64,000 bases of DNA from Streptomyces sp. NBC_00457. Its GTDB lineage: Bacteria; Actinomycetota; Actinomycetes; Streptomycetales; Streptomycetaceae. Location: positions 4,030,001-4,094,000 of the forward strand of contig NZ_CP107905.1 of assembly GCF_036014015.1 (NCBI RefSeq), given 5' to 3'. A program made the position numbers and the translations under genes. Under the pieces are notes generated by a model. That model saw nothing but the letters and a program-made list of their open reading frames with translations, did not search any database and was not told where the DNA came from. Positions 1 through 8,107 of the stretch are shown piece after piece (positions within the stretch are counted from its first letter, which is position 1; the number at the start of each line of letters is the position of its first letter).

Positions 1-162
1 CACGTCGCCGCGGCTGACCGGGCGGTCCAGCGGCAGCGGGTCCTGGAGGCGCTCGGGGGCGACCTCGGGCAGCGGGCCGTTCGCGCCGCCGCCCAGCACG
101 GCGAGGGTCACCGCGGCGACGACCACGGCGAGCGCGACGACCAGGAACAAGAACATAACCAT
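1..162 (-). CDS. Membrane-anchored DivIVA-like protein, N-terminal fragment
   Basis: This gene is cut by the left window edge; 54 codons are visible. The product begins with a hydrophobic segment (about residues 3-24, rich in Val, Ala and Leu), followed by a Gly/Pro stretch and the sequence PLPLDRPVSRGDV. A single N-terminal membrane helix followed by a segment of this kind is typical of small actinobacterial proteins that carry a DivIVA-like coiled coil further on, but that part lies outside the window. A second ATG six bases downstream could also be the start. It is divergent from the folP2-like gene. The DivIVA assignment is from memory of the family and its usual neighbourhood and is uncertain. 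Confidence 0.5.
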   Translation of the reverse strand, partial: MVMFLFLVVALAVVVAAVTLAVLGGGANGPLPEVAPERLQDPLPLDRPVSRGDV

Positions 163-300
163 CGCTGAGGGTCCCCACGAGATCGGTCGGATGTGTCGGG
201 TGTATCAGGGTCCGATCGTGCCATGCGAGTCTGACAGTCAGGGTCGCAGGCGGCCCAAAGCCTGGATGTACCAGGGAAGCACTAAGAGAGGTCACAGGGG

Positions 301-1161
301 ATGCTCAGGCTGGGCAGGCGGGAATTCGGGCCGCACGAGCCGGTGATCATGGCGATCGTGAACCGGACCCCGGACTCCTTCTACGACCAGGGGGCCACCT
401 TCCGTGACGAGCCCGCCCTCGCGCGCGTGGAGCAGGCGGTGTCAGAGGGTGCTGCGATCATCGACATCGGCGGGGTCAAGGCGGGGCCGGGCGAAGAGGT
501 GTCGGCCGAGGAGGAGGCGCGGCGGACGGTCGGCTTCGTGGCGGAGGTGCGGCGGCGCTTCCCGGACGTGATCATCAGCGTGGACACGTGGCGGCACGAC
601 GTCGGGGAGGCGGTGTGCGAGGCCGGGGCGGATGTGCTGAACGACGCGTGGGGCGGGGTCGATCCGCGGCTTGCGGAGGTTGCGGCGCGGTACCGGGTGG
701 GGCTGGTGTGCACGCACGCGGGTGGGGCTCAGCCGCGGACGCGGCCGCATCGGGTGACGTACGACGATGTCATGGCCGACATTCTGCGGGTGACCGTGGG
801 GCTGGCTGAGCGGGCGGTGTCGCTGGGGGTGCCTCGGGAGTCGGTGATGATCGATCCTGGGCATGACTTCGGGAAGAACACGCGGCACAGTCTTGAGGCG
901 ACGCGGCGGCTCGGGGAGATGGTCGGGACGGGGTGGCCGGTGTTGGTGTCCCTGTCCAACAAGGACTTTGTGGGGGAGACGTTGGATCGGCCCGTGAAGG
1001 AGCGGGTGGTGGGGACGTTGGCGACGACCGCGGTGTCCGCGTGGCTCGGGGCGCAGGTGTATCGGGTGCATGAGGTCGGCGAGACTCGGCAGGTGCTGGA
1101 CATGGTTGCGGCCATCGCTGGGCATCGGGCGCCGGCTGTTGCCCGGCGGGGGCTGGCGTAG
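301..1161 (+). CDS. folP2: Dihydropteroate synthase-like protein, FolP2 type
   Basis: The 286-residue protein has the TIM-barrel layout of dihydropteroate synthases: NRTPDSF at residues 21-27 (pterin-site loop), DIGG at 55-58, SVDTWR near 98 and IDPGHDFGKN near 185. The loop after DIGG reads VKAGPG, whereas active synthases normally carry STRPG, so part of the phosphate/pABA-binding motif is missing. This matches the mycobacterial FolP2 paralogue, which I recall as lacking clear DHPS activity, rather than the folate enzyme FolP1. ATG 301 follows a GAGG-type ribosome site. Neighbours (LOG protein and dapE) also match the mycobacterial folP2 neighbourhood. The family is certain; the reaction is not known. 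Confidence 0.85.
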   Translation: MLRLGRREFGPHEPVIMAIVNRTPDSFYDQGATFRDEPALARVEQAVSEGAAIIDIGGVKAGPGEEVSAEEEARRTVGFVAEVRRRFPDVIISVDTWRHDVGEAVCEAGADVLNDAWGGVDPRLAEVAARYRVGLVCTHAGGAQPRTRPHRVTYDDVMADILRVTVGLAERAVSLGVPRESVMIDPGHDFGKNTRHSLEATRRLGEMVGTGWPVLVSLSNKDFVGETLDRPVKERVVGTLATTAVSAWLGAQVYRVHEVGETRQVLDMVAAIAGHRAPAVARRGLA

Positions 1162-1214
1162 GGCCCGCGGCGGAGCCGCTAATGGATGCTGTTTCGCCCC
1201 CGCCGCCCCTACCC

Positions 1215-1338
1215 GTCCCATCCTGAAGGGGCTCCGCCCCTTCGACCCCGTTCGGGGGCCAGCCCCCGGACCCCCGCTCCTCAAACGCCGGAGGGGCTGA
1301 AAAGGATCAAACGCCGGAGGGGCTCAGACAATCAGCCC
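1215..1338. repeat. Intergenic repeat with palindromic GC-rich units
   Basis: The gap between the folP2-like gene and the convergent LOG gene holds two direct copies of TCAAACGCCGGAGGGGCT (starting near 1278 and 1307), preceded by a GGGGCC/GGCCCC-rich stretch able to fold. Units of this kind are widespread between convergent genes in Streptomyces. They probably act as a transcription end, but no T-run is present. Confidence 0.6.
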
Positions 1339-1341
1339 CAG

Positions 1342-2100
1342 CTACCGTCCCGCCTCCTTCGACACCAGTGCCACCGCCTCGTCCACGTCGTCCGTCACGT
1401 GGAAGAGCATGAGGTCCTTTTCGGAGGCCTTTCCCTGGGCGATGAGGGTGTTGGTGAGCCAGTCGATGAGGCCGCCCCAGTAGGCGCTGCCGAAGAGGAC
1501 GATGGGGAAGCGGGTGACCTTCTGGGTCTGGACGAGGGTGAGGGCCTCGAAGAGTTCGTCGAGGGTGCCGAGGCCGCCGGGGAGGACCACGAAGCCCTGG
1601 GCGTACTTGACGAACATCATCTTCCGGACGAAGAAGTAGCGGAAGTTGAGGCCGATGTCGACGTAGGGGTTGAGGCCCTGTTCGAAGGGGAGCTCGATGC
1701 CCAGGCCGACGGAGATGCCCTTGGCCTCACAGGCGCCCTTGTTGGCTGCCTCCATGGCGCCGGGGCCGCCGCCCGTGATCACTGCCCAGCCGGCCTCCAC
1801 CAGGCCGCGACCCAGGCGGACGCCCGCGTCGTACTCCGGTGAGTCCACCGGCGTACGGGCGGAGCCGAAGACGCTGATCGCGGGCGGGAGTTCGGCGAGG
1901 GTGCCGAAGCCTTCGATGAACTCCGACTGGATGCGCAGGACGCGCCAGGGGTCGGTGTGGACCCAGTCCGAGGGGCCGCCGGCGTCCAGCAGCCGCTGGT
2001 CGGTCGTGCTCGCCGTGACCTGACTCCGCCGTCGGAGGACCGGTCCCAGGCGCTGCTCCTCCGGTGGCTGCTTCTTGCCCTCGGGGTTCCCGGTAGCCAT
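1342..2100 (-). CDS. LOG-family Rossmann protein (TIGR00730 type)
   Basis: The product of 252 residues has the two signatures of the LOG / lysine-decarboxylase-like family: GGGPGAMEAANKGA (nucleotide-binding turn) and PGGLGTLDELFE (the PGGxGTxxE motif). Characterised members are cytokinin riboside 5'-monophosphate phosphoribohydrolases that release a free base from a nucleoside monophosphate; the natural bacterial substrate is often unknown. The chosen ATG at 2100 has GGAGG 8 bases upstream, unlike the longer alternative. The first 40 residues are charged and likely flexible. It is transcribed in the same direction as dapE, 100 bases downstream of it, and may share its transcript. Confidence 0.85.
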   Translation of the reverse strand: MATGNPEGKKQPPEEQRLGPVLRRRSQVTASTTDQRLLDAGGPSDWVHTDPWRVLRIQSEFIEGFGTLAELPPAISVFGSARTPVDSPEYDAGVRLGRGLVEAGWAVITGGGPGAMEAANKGACEAKGISVGLGIELPFEQGLNPYVDIGLNFRYFFVRKMMFVKYAQGFVVLPGGLGTLDELFEALTLVQTQKVTRFPIVLFGSAYWGGLIDWLTNTLIAQGKASEKDLMLFHVTDDVDEAVALVSKEAGR

Positions 2101-2200
2101 GTGCGCTCCCTCCGCTTGCGGTCTTTCCACCTCAGCGTAGATCCAGGCTGGTTACGGACGGGGGACATCGGCATGTCCGCCGCCCGCATCCGCCGCGTCG

Positions 2201-3280
2201 TCACGCCGTCAGCCAGGCCTTCAGACGCTTCTCCCCCGCCAGGATCTTCGCCGTCTCCACGCGCTCGTCACGCTTGTGGGCCAAGTGCGGGTTGCCCGGG
2301 CCGTAGTTCACCGCGGGGACGCCCAGCGCGCTGAAACGGGAGACATCCGTCCAGCCGTACTTGGGCATCGGGGTGCCGCCGACCGCCTCGATGAAAGCCG
2401 CGGCCGCCGGGTGGGAGAGGCCGGGGAGGGCGCCGCCGCTGTGGTCGTCCACCACGAATTCGGTCACCCCGCAGTCCGCGAACACCTCGTGGACGTGGGC
2501 GATCGCCTCCTCCTCCGTACGGTCCGGTGCGTAGCGGAAATTGACGGTGACGACGCATTCGTCCGGAATGACGTTTCCGGCGACGCCGCCCGAGATGCCC
2601 ACCGCGTTCAGGCCCTCGCGGTACTCCAGGCCGTCGATCACCGGGTAGCGCGGCTCGTAGGCCGCCAGCCGCGCCAGGATCGGGGCCGCCGCGTGGATCG
2701 CGTTCGAGCCCATCCAGCTGCGCGCGGAGTGGGAGCGCTCGCCGCTCGTCCTGAGCAGCATCCGCAGGGTGCCCTGGCAGCCGCCCTCGACCTGGCCGTC
2801 CGACGGCTCAAGCAGCACCGCGAAGTCGCCCTCCAGCCAATCGGGGCGCGCCTCGGCCACATGCTTGAGGCCGTTGAGCTCCGCCGCCACCTCTTCGTTG
2901 TCGTAGAAGACGAAGGTCAGGTCGCGGTTGGGCGCGGGGACGGTGGCCGCGATGCGCAGCTGGACCGCGACGCCCGACTTCATGTCACAGGTGCCGCAGC
3001 CCCACAGGACACCGTCCTCGTCGAGGCGCGACGGGACGTTCTCGGCGATCGGGACCGTGTCGATGTGGCCGGCGAGGATCACGCGCTCGGCGCGGCCCAG
3101 GTTCGTACGGGCGACGACGTTGTTGCCGTACCGCTCGACCGTCAGGTGCGGCAGGGCGCGCAGGGCGGTCTCGATCGCGTCGGCGAGGGGCTTCTCGGTG
3201 CCGCTCTCCGAGGGGAAGTCGACGAGCTGCGCGGTCAGCCGCGCGGCGTCCAACGTGAGGTCAAGCGGGGTATCGGCCAT
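2201..3280 (-). CDS. dapE: Succinyl-diaminopimelate desuccinylase
   Basis: This 359-residue M20-family metallopeptidase removes succinate from N-succinyl-LL-2,6-diaminopimelate in the succinylase route to lysine and peptidoglycan DAP. Visible metal and catalytic residues are H72 and D74 in AGHIDTVP, D99 in GTCDMKSG, and E129/E130 in YDNEEVA, with a dimerisation domain containing RSHSARSWMGSNAIH. The length fits the actinobacterial form. A dapC-type aminotransferase for the preceding step lies 2 kb away. There is no convincing Shine-Dalgarno; instead TAGGGT ends 7 bases before ATG, suggesting a leaderless mRNA. It is divergent from the lysozyme-like gene. Confidence 0.92.
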   Translation of the reverse strand: MADTPLDLTLDAARLTAQLVDFPSESGTEKPLADAIETALRALPHLTVERYGNNVVARTNLGRAERVILAGHIDTVPIAENVPSRLDEDGVLWGCGTCDMKSGVAVQLRIAATVPAPNRDLTFVFYDNEEVAAELNGLKHVAEARPDWLEGDFAVLLEPSDGQVEGGCQGTLRMLLRTSGERSHSARSWMGSNAIHAAAPILARLAAYEPRYPVIDGLEYREGLNAVGISGGVAGNVIPDECVVTVNFRYAPDRTEEEAIAHVHEVFADCGVTEFVVDDHSGGALPGLSHPAAAAFIEAVGGTPMPKYGWTDVSRFSALGVPAVNYGPGNPHLAHKRDERVETAKILAGEKRLKAWLTA

Positions 3281-3287
3281 GGAGTCG

Positions 3288-3293
3288 ACCCTA
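3288..3293 (-). promoter_or_regulatory. Candidate -10 box of leaderless dapE mRNA
   Basis: On the minus strand TAGGGT lies 7 bases before the dapE ATG, the spacing expected when transcription begins at the start codon. It matches the Streptomyces TAGRRT -10 consensus. No good -35 is visible. Confidence 0.4.
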
Positions 3294-3364
3294 ACGCGCC
3301 AGGCCTTCGGCCCACTTTTCCCACCGGACCCATACCCCCCAGTAACCTCAGCTACCTTGTAGGA

Positions 3365-4354
3365 ATGCCAGCGCCATCCCCTACTCGACGACGCCGCGGC
3401 CGCCTCTTCCGTTTCGGGGCGGCCTTCGTGGTCCTGATGTCCCTCGCCGGTTATCTCGTGATGCAGTACATCACCGGCGGTACCGGCACACCGGGTTGCA
3501 GGGTGGTGTCGGACCAAGGCGACGGGACGGCGTACGAGTTCACGCCCGAGCAGGCGGTGAACGCGGCGACGATCACCGCCGTCGGCACCGCGCGCGGCGT
3601 GCCCGAGCGGGCGGTGGCGATCGCGCTGGCGACCGCGATCCAGGAGTCGGCGCTGCGCAACATCGACCACGGCGACCGGGACTCGCTCGGCCTGTTCCAG
3701 CAGCGGCCCTCGCAGGGCTGGGGCACGCAGAAGCAGATCATGGACCCGACGTACGCGGCGGACATCTTCTACGAGCATCTGCTCAAGGTCCCCGACTACA
3801 CCCGCCTCCCGCTCACCGTGGCCGCGCAGCGCGTGCAGCGCAGCGGCTTTCCGGAGGCCTACGCCAAGCACGAGCCGGACGCCGTGCTGCTCGCCGCCGC
3901 TCTCACCGGACGCTCGGCGGCCACCCTGACCTGCGCGGGACGCCCGGGGGCCACCCCCGCGGAAGGGACCGAGGCGGTACGGTCCGCGTTCGCCCGGGAC
4001 TTCGGCGGCGACGGGCTGGAGCCGGCCGGCGCGGTGGTGAGCGACGCGGCGGCGTCGACGCCCACGCCCTCCCCGAGCGTCGAGAGCAGCGGACGGACCC
4101 TGACACTGCCCGTGACCGACGACTCCGACGACGGCACCCGGCGCAGCCTGACGCAGCGCGGCTGGCAGCTGGCGCACTGGGCCGTGGCCAACGCCTCCGA
4201 CCTGCATATCGAACGCGTCTCCTATGCCGGGCGGGTGTGGACCGCCGGGAACACGGACAGCCGGTGGCGGCCGGAGGCCGGCGCGGGCACCGCCGGTGCG
4301 GAGAAGGACACGGCGGACACGGCCGACTCGGTCCGAGTCGTGACCGCGCAGTAG
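3365..4354 (+). CDS. Exported lysozyme-like (SLT-fold) hydrolase, membrane-anchored
   Basis: The 329-residue protein starts with a basic stretch (RRRRGR) and one hydrophobic helix at about 17-35, so the rest should face outside. Residues 60-140 resemble actinobacterial lysozyme/transglycosylase-like domains: AIQESALRN places a candidate catalytic Glu at 94, followed by DSLGLFQQRPSQGWGT, a hallmark of the fold. After residue 200 the chain is Thr/Ser/Pro rich, then ends with a short domain containing QLAHWAVANA. A peptidoglycan-cleaving role is inferred, in keeping with adjacent dapE. ATG 3365 has AGGA just before it. The downstream region is a 354-base gap. Confidence 0.7.
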   Translation: MPAPSPTRRRRGRLFRFGAAFVVLMSLAGYLVMQYITGGTGTPGCRVVSDQGDGTAYEFTPEQAVNAATITAVGTARGVPERAVAIALATAIQESALRNIDHGDRDSLGLFQQRPSQGWGTQKQIMDPTYAADIFYEHLLKVPDYTRLPLTVAAQRVQRSGFPEAYAKHEPDAVLLAAALTGRSAATLTCAGRPGATPAEGTEAVRSAFARDFGGDGLEPAGAVVSDAAASTPTPSPSVESSGRTLTLPVTDDSDDGTRRSLTQRGWQLAHWAVANASDLHIERVSYAGRVWTAGNTDSRWRPEAGAGTAGAEKDTADTADSVRVVTAQ

Positions 4355-4708
4355 TACGGCAGGTCACCCGCGGGAGTTATGCGCGGCACGCCCGGGCGAC
4401 GGTGTGCTCAGGTTTTCGCGCCGTCACCCTCGTATCCGCCAAATCCCTTGAGGGCAAAGGGCTGTAAGGATTCGGCAGAGTTTTGAGCGGGGCACCCGTT
4501 TGCCCGTTTTTATCCGCAGCCGATAATGCGACGCATTGCCAACTCTTTACGTTGTCCCGCCGCAACCTTCGCGGGCTTCGAGCGGTAGTCACTGCGTCCG
4601 AGCCCGCTCGGTCAACCACCGCAGGCCGACGGCCAGTCGGTCGCGGAGGGGGATCAACTGCCGGGCAAAGTCGGACACTCCAACGTTCTCTCCCGTCAAA
4701 GGAGCATT
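4355..4708. other. 354-bp intergenic region
   Basis: No convincing gene was found here. It is relatively AT-rich for this genome around 4480-4560 and carries a promoter-like pair (4500-4527). If that promoter drives the downstream small secreted protein, the mRNA would have a leader of about 175 bases. Short open frames here lack good ribosome sites. Confidence 0.5.
4500..4527 (+). promoter_or_regulatory. Candidate promoter, TTGCCC-N16-GATAAT
   Basis: A -35-like TTGCCC (4500-4505) and a -10-like GATAAT (4522-4527) are separated by 16 bases. Both match the vegetative consensus better than most of this GC-rich sequence. The target is presumably the small secreted protein gene at 4709. Confidence 0.4.
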
Positions 4709-5158
4709 ATGTCCCTCCCCCTGACCCGCCGGATCGCCCGTACCGCGCTGCTCGTCGCAGCGGGAGCGGCAGCCGGGGTCGGTGCGGCCGGCTCCGCCAG
4801 CGCGGCCCCCGAACTGCCGGCCACCCCGAACCTCGGCGGGCTGACCGCCCTGGACGGGGCGAGCGTCGGCGACAGCGTGGACGGTGCGGCGCAGCACGTC
4901 ACCGGGCTCGCGGGTGAAGCCGGCAGCAACGCGGTCAAGAACGCGGTGCCGGCCGCGGGCAAGACCGGCGGCAAGGCGGTCAAGAAGGCGACGCCGGCGG
5001 CGCAGAAGACCGCCGGGGACGCGGCCGGTTCTGCCGGGGCCCTTCTCGGTGACGCGACCGCCGCGGCGGCGGACAGTGGCGTGTCGACGGGGTCCCTCAC
5101 GCAGGGTGGGCTGCCGGCTGCGCCGTCCGTGCCTGTGAAGGGTCTGCCGATCGGCTGA
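4709..5158 (+). CDS. Small secreted Ala/Gly/Lys-rich protein
   Basis: The product of 149 residues opens with a twin-Arg-like basic start (LTRRIARTALL), a hydrophobic run and the likely signal-peptidase site ASA-AP near residues 31-34, so it should be secreted. The mature part is low complexity: Ala, Gly, Lys and Thr repeats such as KTGGKAVKKATPAAQKT. No catalytic motif or known domain is visible. Similar short proteins are common in Streptomyces genomes and are often labelled only by weak similarity. GGAG lies 5 bases before ATG. A strong terminator follows directly, so it is probably a single-gene unit that may be highly expressed. Confidence 0.75.
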   Translation: MSLPLTRRIARTALLVAAGAAAGVGAAGSASAAPELPATPNLGGLTALDGASVGDSVDGAAQHVTGLAGEAGSNAVKNAVPAAGKTGGKAVKKATPAAQKTAGDAAGSAGALLGDATAAAADSGVSTGSLTQGGLPAAPSVPVKGLPIG

Positions 5159-5181
5159 CGGTTCACTGCGTGTCTTGTACG

Positions 5182-5221
5182 GCGACGGGGTCCAGGTTGC
5201 TTCCTGGGCCCCGTCGCTTTT
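5182..5221 (+). terminator. Rho-independent terminator after small secreted protein
   Basis: A 15-bp stem (GCGACGGGGTCCAGG pairing with CCTGGGCCCCGTCGC, one wobble) with a 6-base loop is followed by TTTT. It is the best canonical terminator in the window and lies 23 bases after the stop codon. Confidence 0.88.
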
Positions 5222-5346
5222 GCGTGTCTACGTCGGCAAGGGCTGGGGCGTGTTCAGCCGGTGCCCGGCGCTGCAGGCTGTGCCCACCCGTTCCGCCCTG
5301 CGGAACGACTGCCCACAGCGGGAGCGACAGCGGTAGCGGGCAGCCG

Positions 5347-6489
5347 TCACGCCAGGCGTTCTGCCGCCGCCCGCACCCTTTCGTCCGTCGCTGTCAGAGC
5401 CACTCGTACGAAGTTTTTGCCTGCCTGGCCGTAGAAGTCGCCCGGTGCGACCAGGATGCCGCGGGTGGCGAGGTGGGCGAGGGTGTCCCAGCAGGACTCG
5501 TCTCTGGTGGCCCAGAGGTAGAGGCTGGCCTCGCTGTGTTCGATGCGGAAGCCGTGGGTGAGGAGGGCCGTGCGGAGGGACTCGCGGCGGGCGGCGTAGC
5601 GGTCGCGCTGGATGCGGACGTGCTCGTCGTCGGAGAGGGCGGCGATCACAGCGGCCTGGGTGGGCGCGGAGGTCATCATGCCGCCGTGCTTGCGGATCTC
5701 CAGGAGAGGGCCGAGGACCTCCGGGTCGCCGGCGAGGAAGGCCGCGCGGTAGCCCGCCAGGTTGGAGCGCTTGGAGAGGGAGTGGACGGCGACGATGCCC
5801 TCGTACCAACCGCCGTTCACGTCCGGGTGCAGGACCGAGACCGGGTCGGCCTCCCAGCCCAGCTCCAGGTAGCACTCGTCGGAGAAGAGCAGGATGCCGT
5901 GCTCGCGGGCCCAGGCGACGATCCGGGTCAGTTCGGCCTTGGACAGCACCTTGCCCGTCGGGTTGGAGGGCGAGTTGAGCCAGAGGAGCTTCAGGTTCGC
6001 CGGGTCCAGCGTCGTCGGGTCGTCGTACACCTCGTACTCCGCCCTCGCCAGGCGGGCGCCGACCTCGTACGTCGGGTACGCCAGGCGCGGGTAGGCGACC
6101 CGGTCGCCGGGGCCGAGGCCCAGCTGGGTCGGGAGCCAGGCGACCAGTTCCTTGGAGCCGACGATCGGCAGGACGTGGTGGTGGGTGACCTCGCGGGCGC
6201 CCAGCCGGCGCTCCACCCAGCCGGTGATCGCGTCGCGCAGCTCGGGCGTGCCCCAGACGGTCGGATAGCCCGGGGAGTCGGCCGCGGCGATCAGCGCTTT
6301 CTGGATCAGCTCGGGGACCGGGTCGACCGGGGTGCCGACCGACAGGTCGACGATGCCGTCCGGGTGGGCGGCGGCCGTCTTCTTGTACGGCGCCAGCTTG
6401 TCCCACGGGAAGTCAGGAAGGCGGTCGCGAAGCGACTCGTTGGAAGGGCGGTGGCGGGCGACGGGCGGGGGGTCGGAGACTGCGGACAC
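5347..6489 (-). CDS. dapC: Succinyldiaminopimelate aminotransferase, DapC type
   Basis: The 380-residue protein is a fold-type I, class I/II PLP aminotransferase. It shows DLSVGTPVDPVPE near the start, the substrate/PLP-binding NSPSNPTG, the SDECYLELGW aspartate region and the PLP lysine in HSLSKRSNLAGYR. This subgroup next to a 7Fe ferredoxin is the actinobacterial DapC-like type, which converts N-succinyl-2-amino-6-ketopimelate to N-succinyl-LL-DAP using glutamate. dapE for the next step is 2 kb away. The start is a GTG at 6489 lying between the ferredoxin terminator and the conserved N-terminus; its ribosome site is weak. Substrate specificity is inferred. Confidence 0.85.
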   Translation of the reverse strand: MSAVSDPPPVARHRPSNESLRDRLPDFPWDKLAPYKKTAAAHPDGIVDLSVGTPVDPVPELIQKALIAAADSPGYPTVWGTPELRDAITGWVERRLGAREVTHHHVLPIVGSKELVAWLPTQLGLGPGDRVAYPRLAYPTYEVGARLARAEYEVYDDPTTLDPANLKLLWLNSPSNPTGKVLSKAELTRIVAWAREHGILLFSDECYLELGWEADPVSVLHPDVNGGWYEGIVAVHSLSKRSNLAGYRAAFLAGDPEVLGPLLEIRKHGGMMTSAPTQAAVIAALSDDEHVRIQRDRYAARRESLRTALLTHGFRIEHSEASLYLWATRDESCWDTLAHLATRGILVAPGDFYGQAGKNFVRVALTATDERVRAAAERLA

Positions 6490-6522
6490 GGTGCTCGGCT
6501 CACTTTCTTCGGTACGGCAAAC

Positions 6523-6573
6523 GCCTCGGCCCCGTACGGCGATCAAGGCGATCAGGCCGTACGGGACCGAGGC
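6523..6573 (-). terminator. Stem-loop between ferredoxin and aminotransferase genes
   Basis: Two 18-base arms (6523-6540 and 6556-6573; GCCTCGGCCCCGTACGGC and its complement with one wobble) surround a 15-base loop. It sits just after the ferredoxin stop and before the dapC start on the same strand, so it may end ferredoxin transcripts or limit read-through. There is no T-run. Confidence 0.7.
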
Positions 6574-6596
6574 GGCGCGAGTGACGCGGGCCGCTC

Positions 6597-6917
6597 TCAG
6601 CCGTTCTGCGGCGGCAGCGCGGCGATGAAGGGGTGATCGCGCTCGATCAGGCCCAGCTTGCTGGCGCCGCCGGGGGAGCCGAGCTCGTCGAAGAACTCGA
6701 CGTTCGCCTTGTAGTAGTCCTTCCACTCCTCAGGAGTGTCGTCTTCGTAGAAGATCGCCTCGACCGGGCAGACCGGTTCACAGGCACCACAGTCGACGCA
6801 TTCGTCCGGGTGGATGTACAAGGACCGGGAGCCCTCGTAGATGCAGTCGACCGGGCACTCCTCGATGCACGCCTTGTCCTTGACGTCGACACAAGGCTGC
6901 GCGATGACGTAGGTCAC
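6597..6917 (-). CDS. fdxA: 7Fe (3Fe-4S/4Fe-4S) ferredoxin
   Basis: This 106-residue bacterial-type ferredoxin has two cysteine clusters: C9, C17, C21 and C25 in the first, and C40, C43, C46 and C50 in the CxxCxxCxxxCP pattern of the second. The spacing of the first cluster fits a [3Fe-4S] centre and the second a [4Fe-4S] centre, as in FdxA/FdxC of actinobacteria. It carries electrons in the cytoplasm to partners that cannot be deduced here. The acidic helical tail (EWKDYYKANVEFFDELG) is typical. The GTG start has a strong GAGGAGGAA site. A stem-loop separates it from dapC. Confidence 0.93.
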   Translation of the reverse strand: MTYVIAQPCVDVKDKACIEECPVDCIYEGSRSLYIHPDECVDCGACEPVCPVEAIFYEDDTPEEWKDYYKANVEFFDELGSPGGASKLGLIERDHPFIAALPPQNG

Positions 6918-7057
6918 GCTGTCGTTCCTCCTCGATAGGGCGCTGGCGGGCCTCCTCAGGCTCCGCCGCCTGGCGCGCGGGAGCGCGGCGTCGTCGATGC
7001 CCGCACCTAGTATCTCCGTTCTTGGGCATGATCCGAACAGGAGGGGTGAACTGACCT

Positions 7058-8107
7058 GTGGAAATCTCCGCGGCCGGGCGCCTTGAGATCCGTATCACCA
7101 CTGCTGACGTGGGCAAACGCGTATCGGTGCGGTGCTTGACCACACCCGGAAGCACACATGAGAAATTCACCGACACGGTGGGTGTTCTCACATCATGGGA
7201 CACCGGTGAACTGGTGATCACGCGGCGGGACGGGCAGTCCGTCCGGATTCCGGAGTCCTCGCTGGTGGCGGGCAAGGTGGTGCCCTCCGCGCCCGCCCGC
7301 CGACGCGGTCCCGCCGCCTCGTACGAGGAGCTGGCCCGGGTCGCCGCCCGGGCCTGGCGGCCGGTGGAGAGCGAGCGGCTCGGCGAGTGGGAGCTGCGGG
7401 CCGCGTCCGGGTTCACCCGGCGGGCCAACTCCGTCCTGCCCCTCGGCGACCCCGGCCTCCCGCTCGACGAGGCGCTCACCGTCGTACGGCGGTGGTACGG
7501 CGATCGTGGGCTGCCCGCGTACATCCAGACCGCGACCGGGGCCGAGGGCACGCAGGAGCTGCTGTGCGCCGAGCTGGAGCGGCGCGGGTGGGTCCGGGAG
7601 GTGACGGCCGAGATGTGGATCGGCGGGCTTGCGCCGGTCGCCGACCGGGCGACGGGGGCCGGGGTCGTGCTGTCCAGGGCCGCCGATGCTCAGTGGCTGG
7701 GGCGTTATCAGCGCAAGGGCGTGAGTGAGGTGGCGCTGAAGGTGCTGGGAAGCGGGCCGTCGGTGTGGTTCGCGACGGTGCCCGGTGCGGGCGGGGCCGC
7801 GCCCGCCGCCATCGGGCGGTTGGTCGTGGACGGGCGGTGGGCCGGGTTCGCCGCCGTCGAGGTGGATCCCGAGCGGCGGCGGGAGGGGCTGGCCACCGAG
7901 GTCATGGCCGCCCTGGCCCGGCAGGCCCTCGACGAGGGCGCGTCGGCTGCGTGGCTGCAGGTCGAGGCGGACAATGAGGGGGCGCGGGCGTTGTACGGCG
8001 GGATGGGCTTCGGTGCGCATCACTCGTACCACCACTACCGCGAGCCGGCCTCGGACGAGGTCGCGACGGACGAGGCGAACGACACCGGCCGGTACGGATC
8101 GCCGTGA
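7058..8107 (+). CDS. GNAT-family N-acetyltransferase with N-terminal extension
   Basis: The product of 349 residues ends in a GNAT fold: the acetyl-CoA loop is VDPERRREGLATEVM (Q/RxxGxG/A type), followed by WLQVEADNEGARALYGGMGF, the classic motif B. The first 90 residues form a beta-rich module (RITTADVGKRVSVRCL ... GVLTSWDTGELVI) seen in actinobacterial relatives, probably a substrate-recognition or regulatory part. The acetylated substrate is unknown. GTG 7058 follows GGAGGGG with rather long spacing. Its stop overlaps the GTG start of the next gene by four bases, so the two are translationally coupled. It is divergent from the ferredoxin gene. Confidence 0.8.
   Translation: MEISAAGRLEIRITTADVGKRVSVRCLTTPGSTHEKFTDTVGVLTSWDTGELVITRRDGQSVRIPESSLVAGKVVPSAPARRRGPAASYEELARVAARAWRPVESERLGEWELRAASGFTRRANSVLPLGDPGLPLDEALTVVRRWYGDRGLPAYIQTATGAEGTQELLCAELERRGWVREVTAEMWIGGLAPVADRATGAGVVLSRAADAQWLGRYQRKGVSEVALKVLGSGPSVWFATVPGAGGAAPAAIGRLVVDGRWAGFAAVEVDPERRREGLATEVMAALARQALDEGASAAWLQVEADNEGARALYGGMGFGAHHSYHHYREPASDEVATDEANDTGRYGSP

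Noticed and set aside
2276..3364. Long plus-strand frame reading through the dapE gene into the lysozyme-like gene
   Set aside because: It is the complement of a well-supported dapE frame; the real protein starts at 3365 with a membrane helix.
4377..4619. 80-codon minus-strand frame in the gap before the small secreted protein
   Set aside because: It covers the AT-rich promoter-like region, has poor codon use and no ribosome site.
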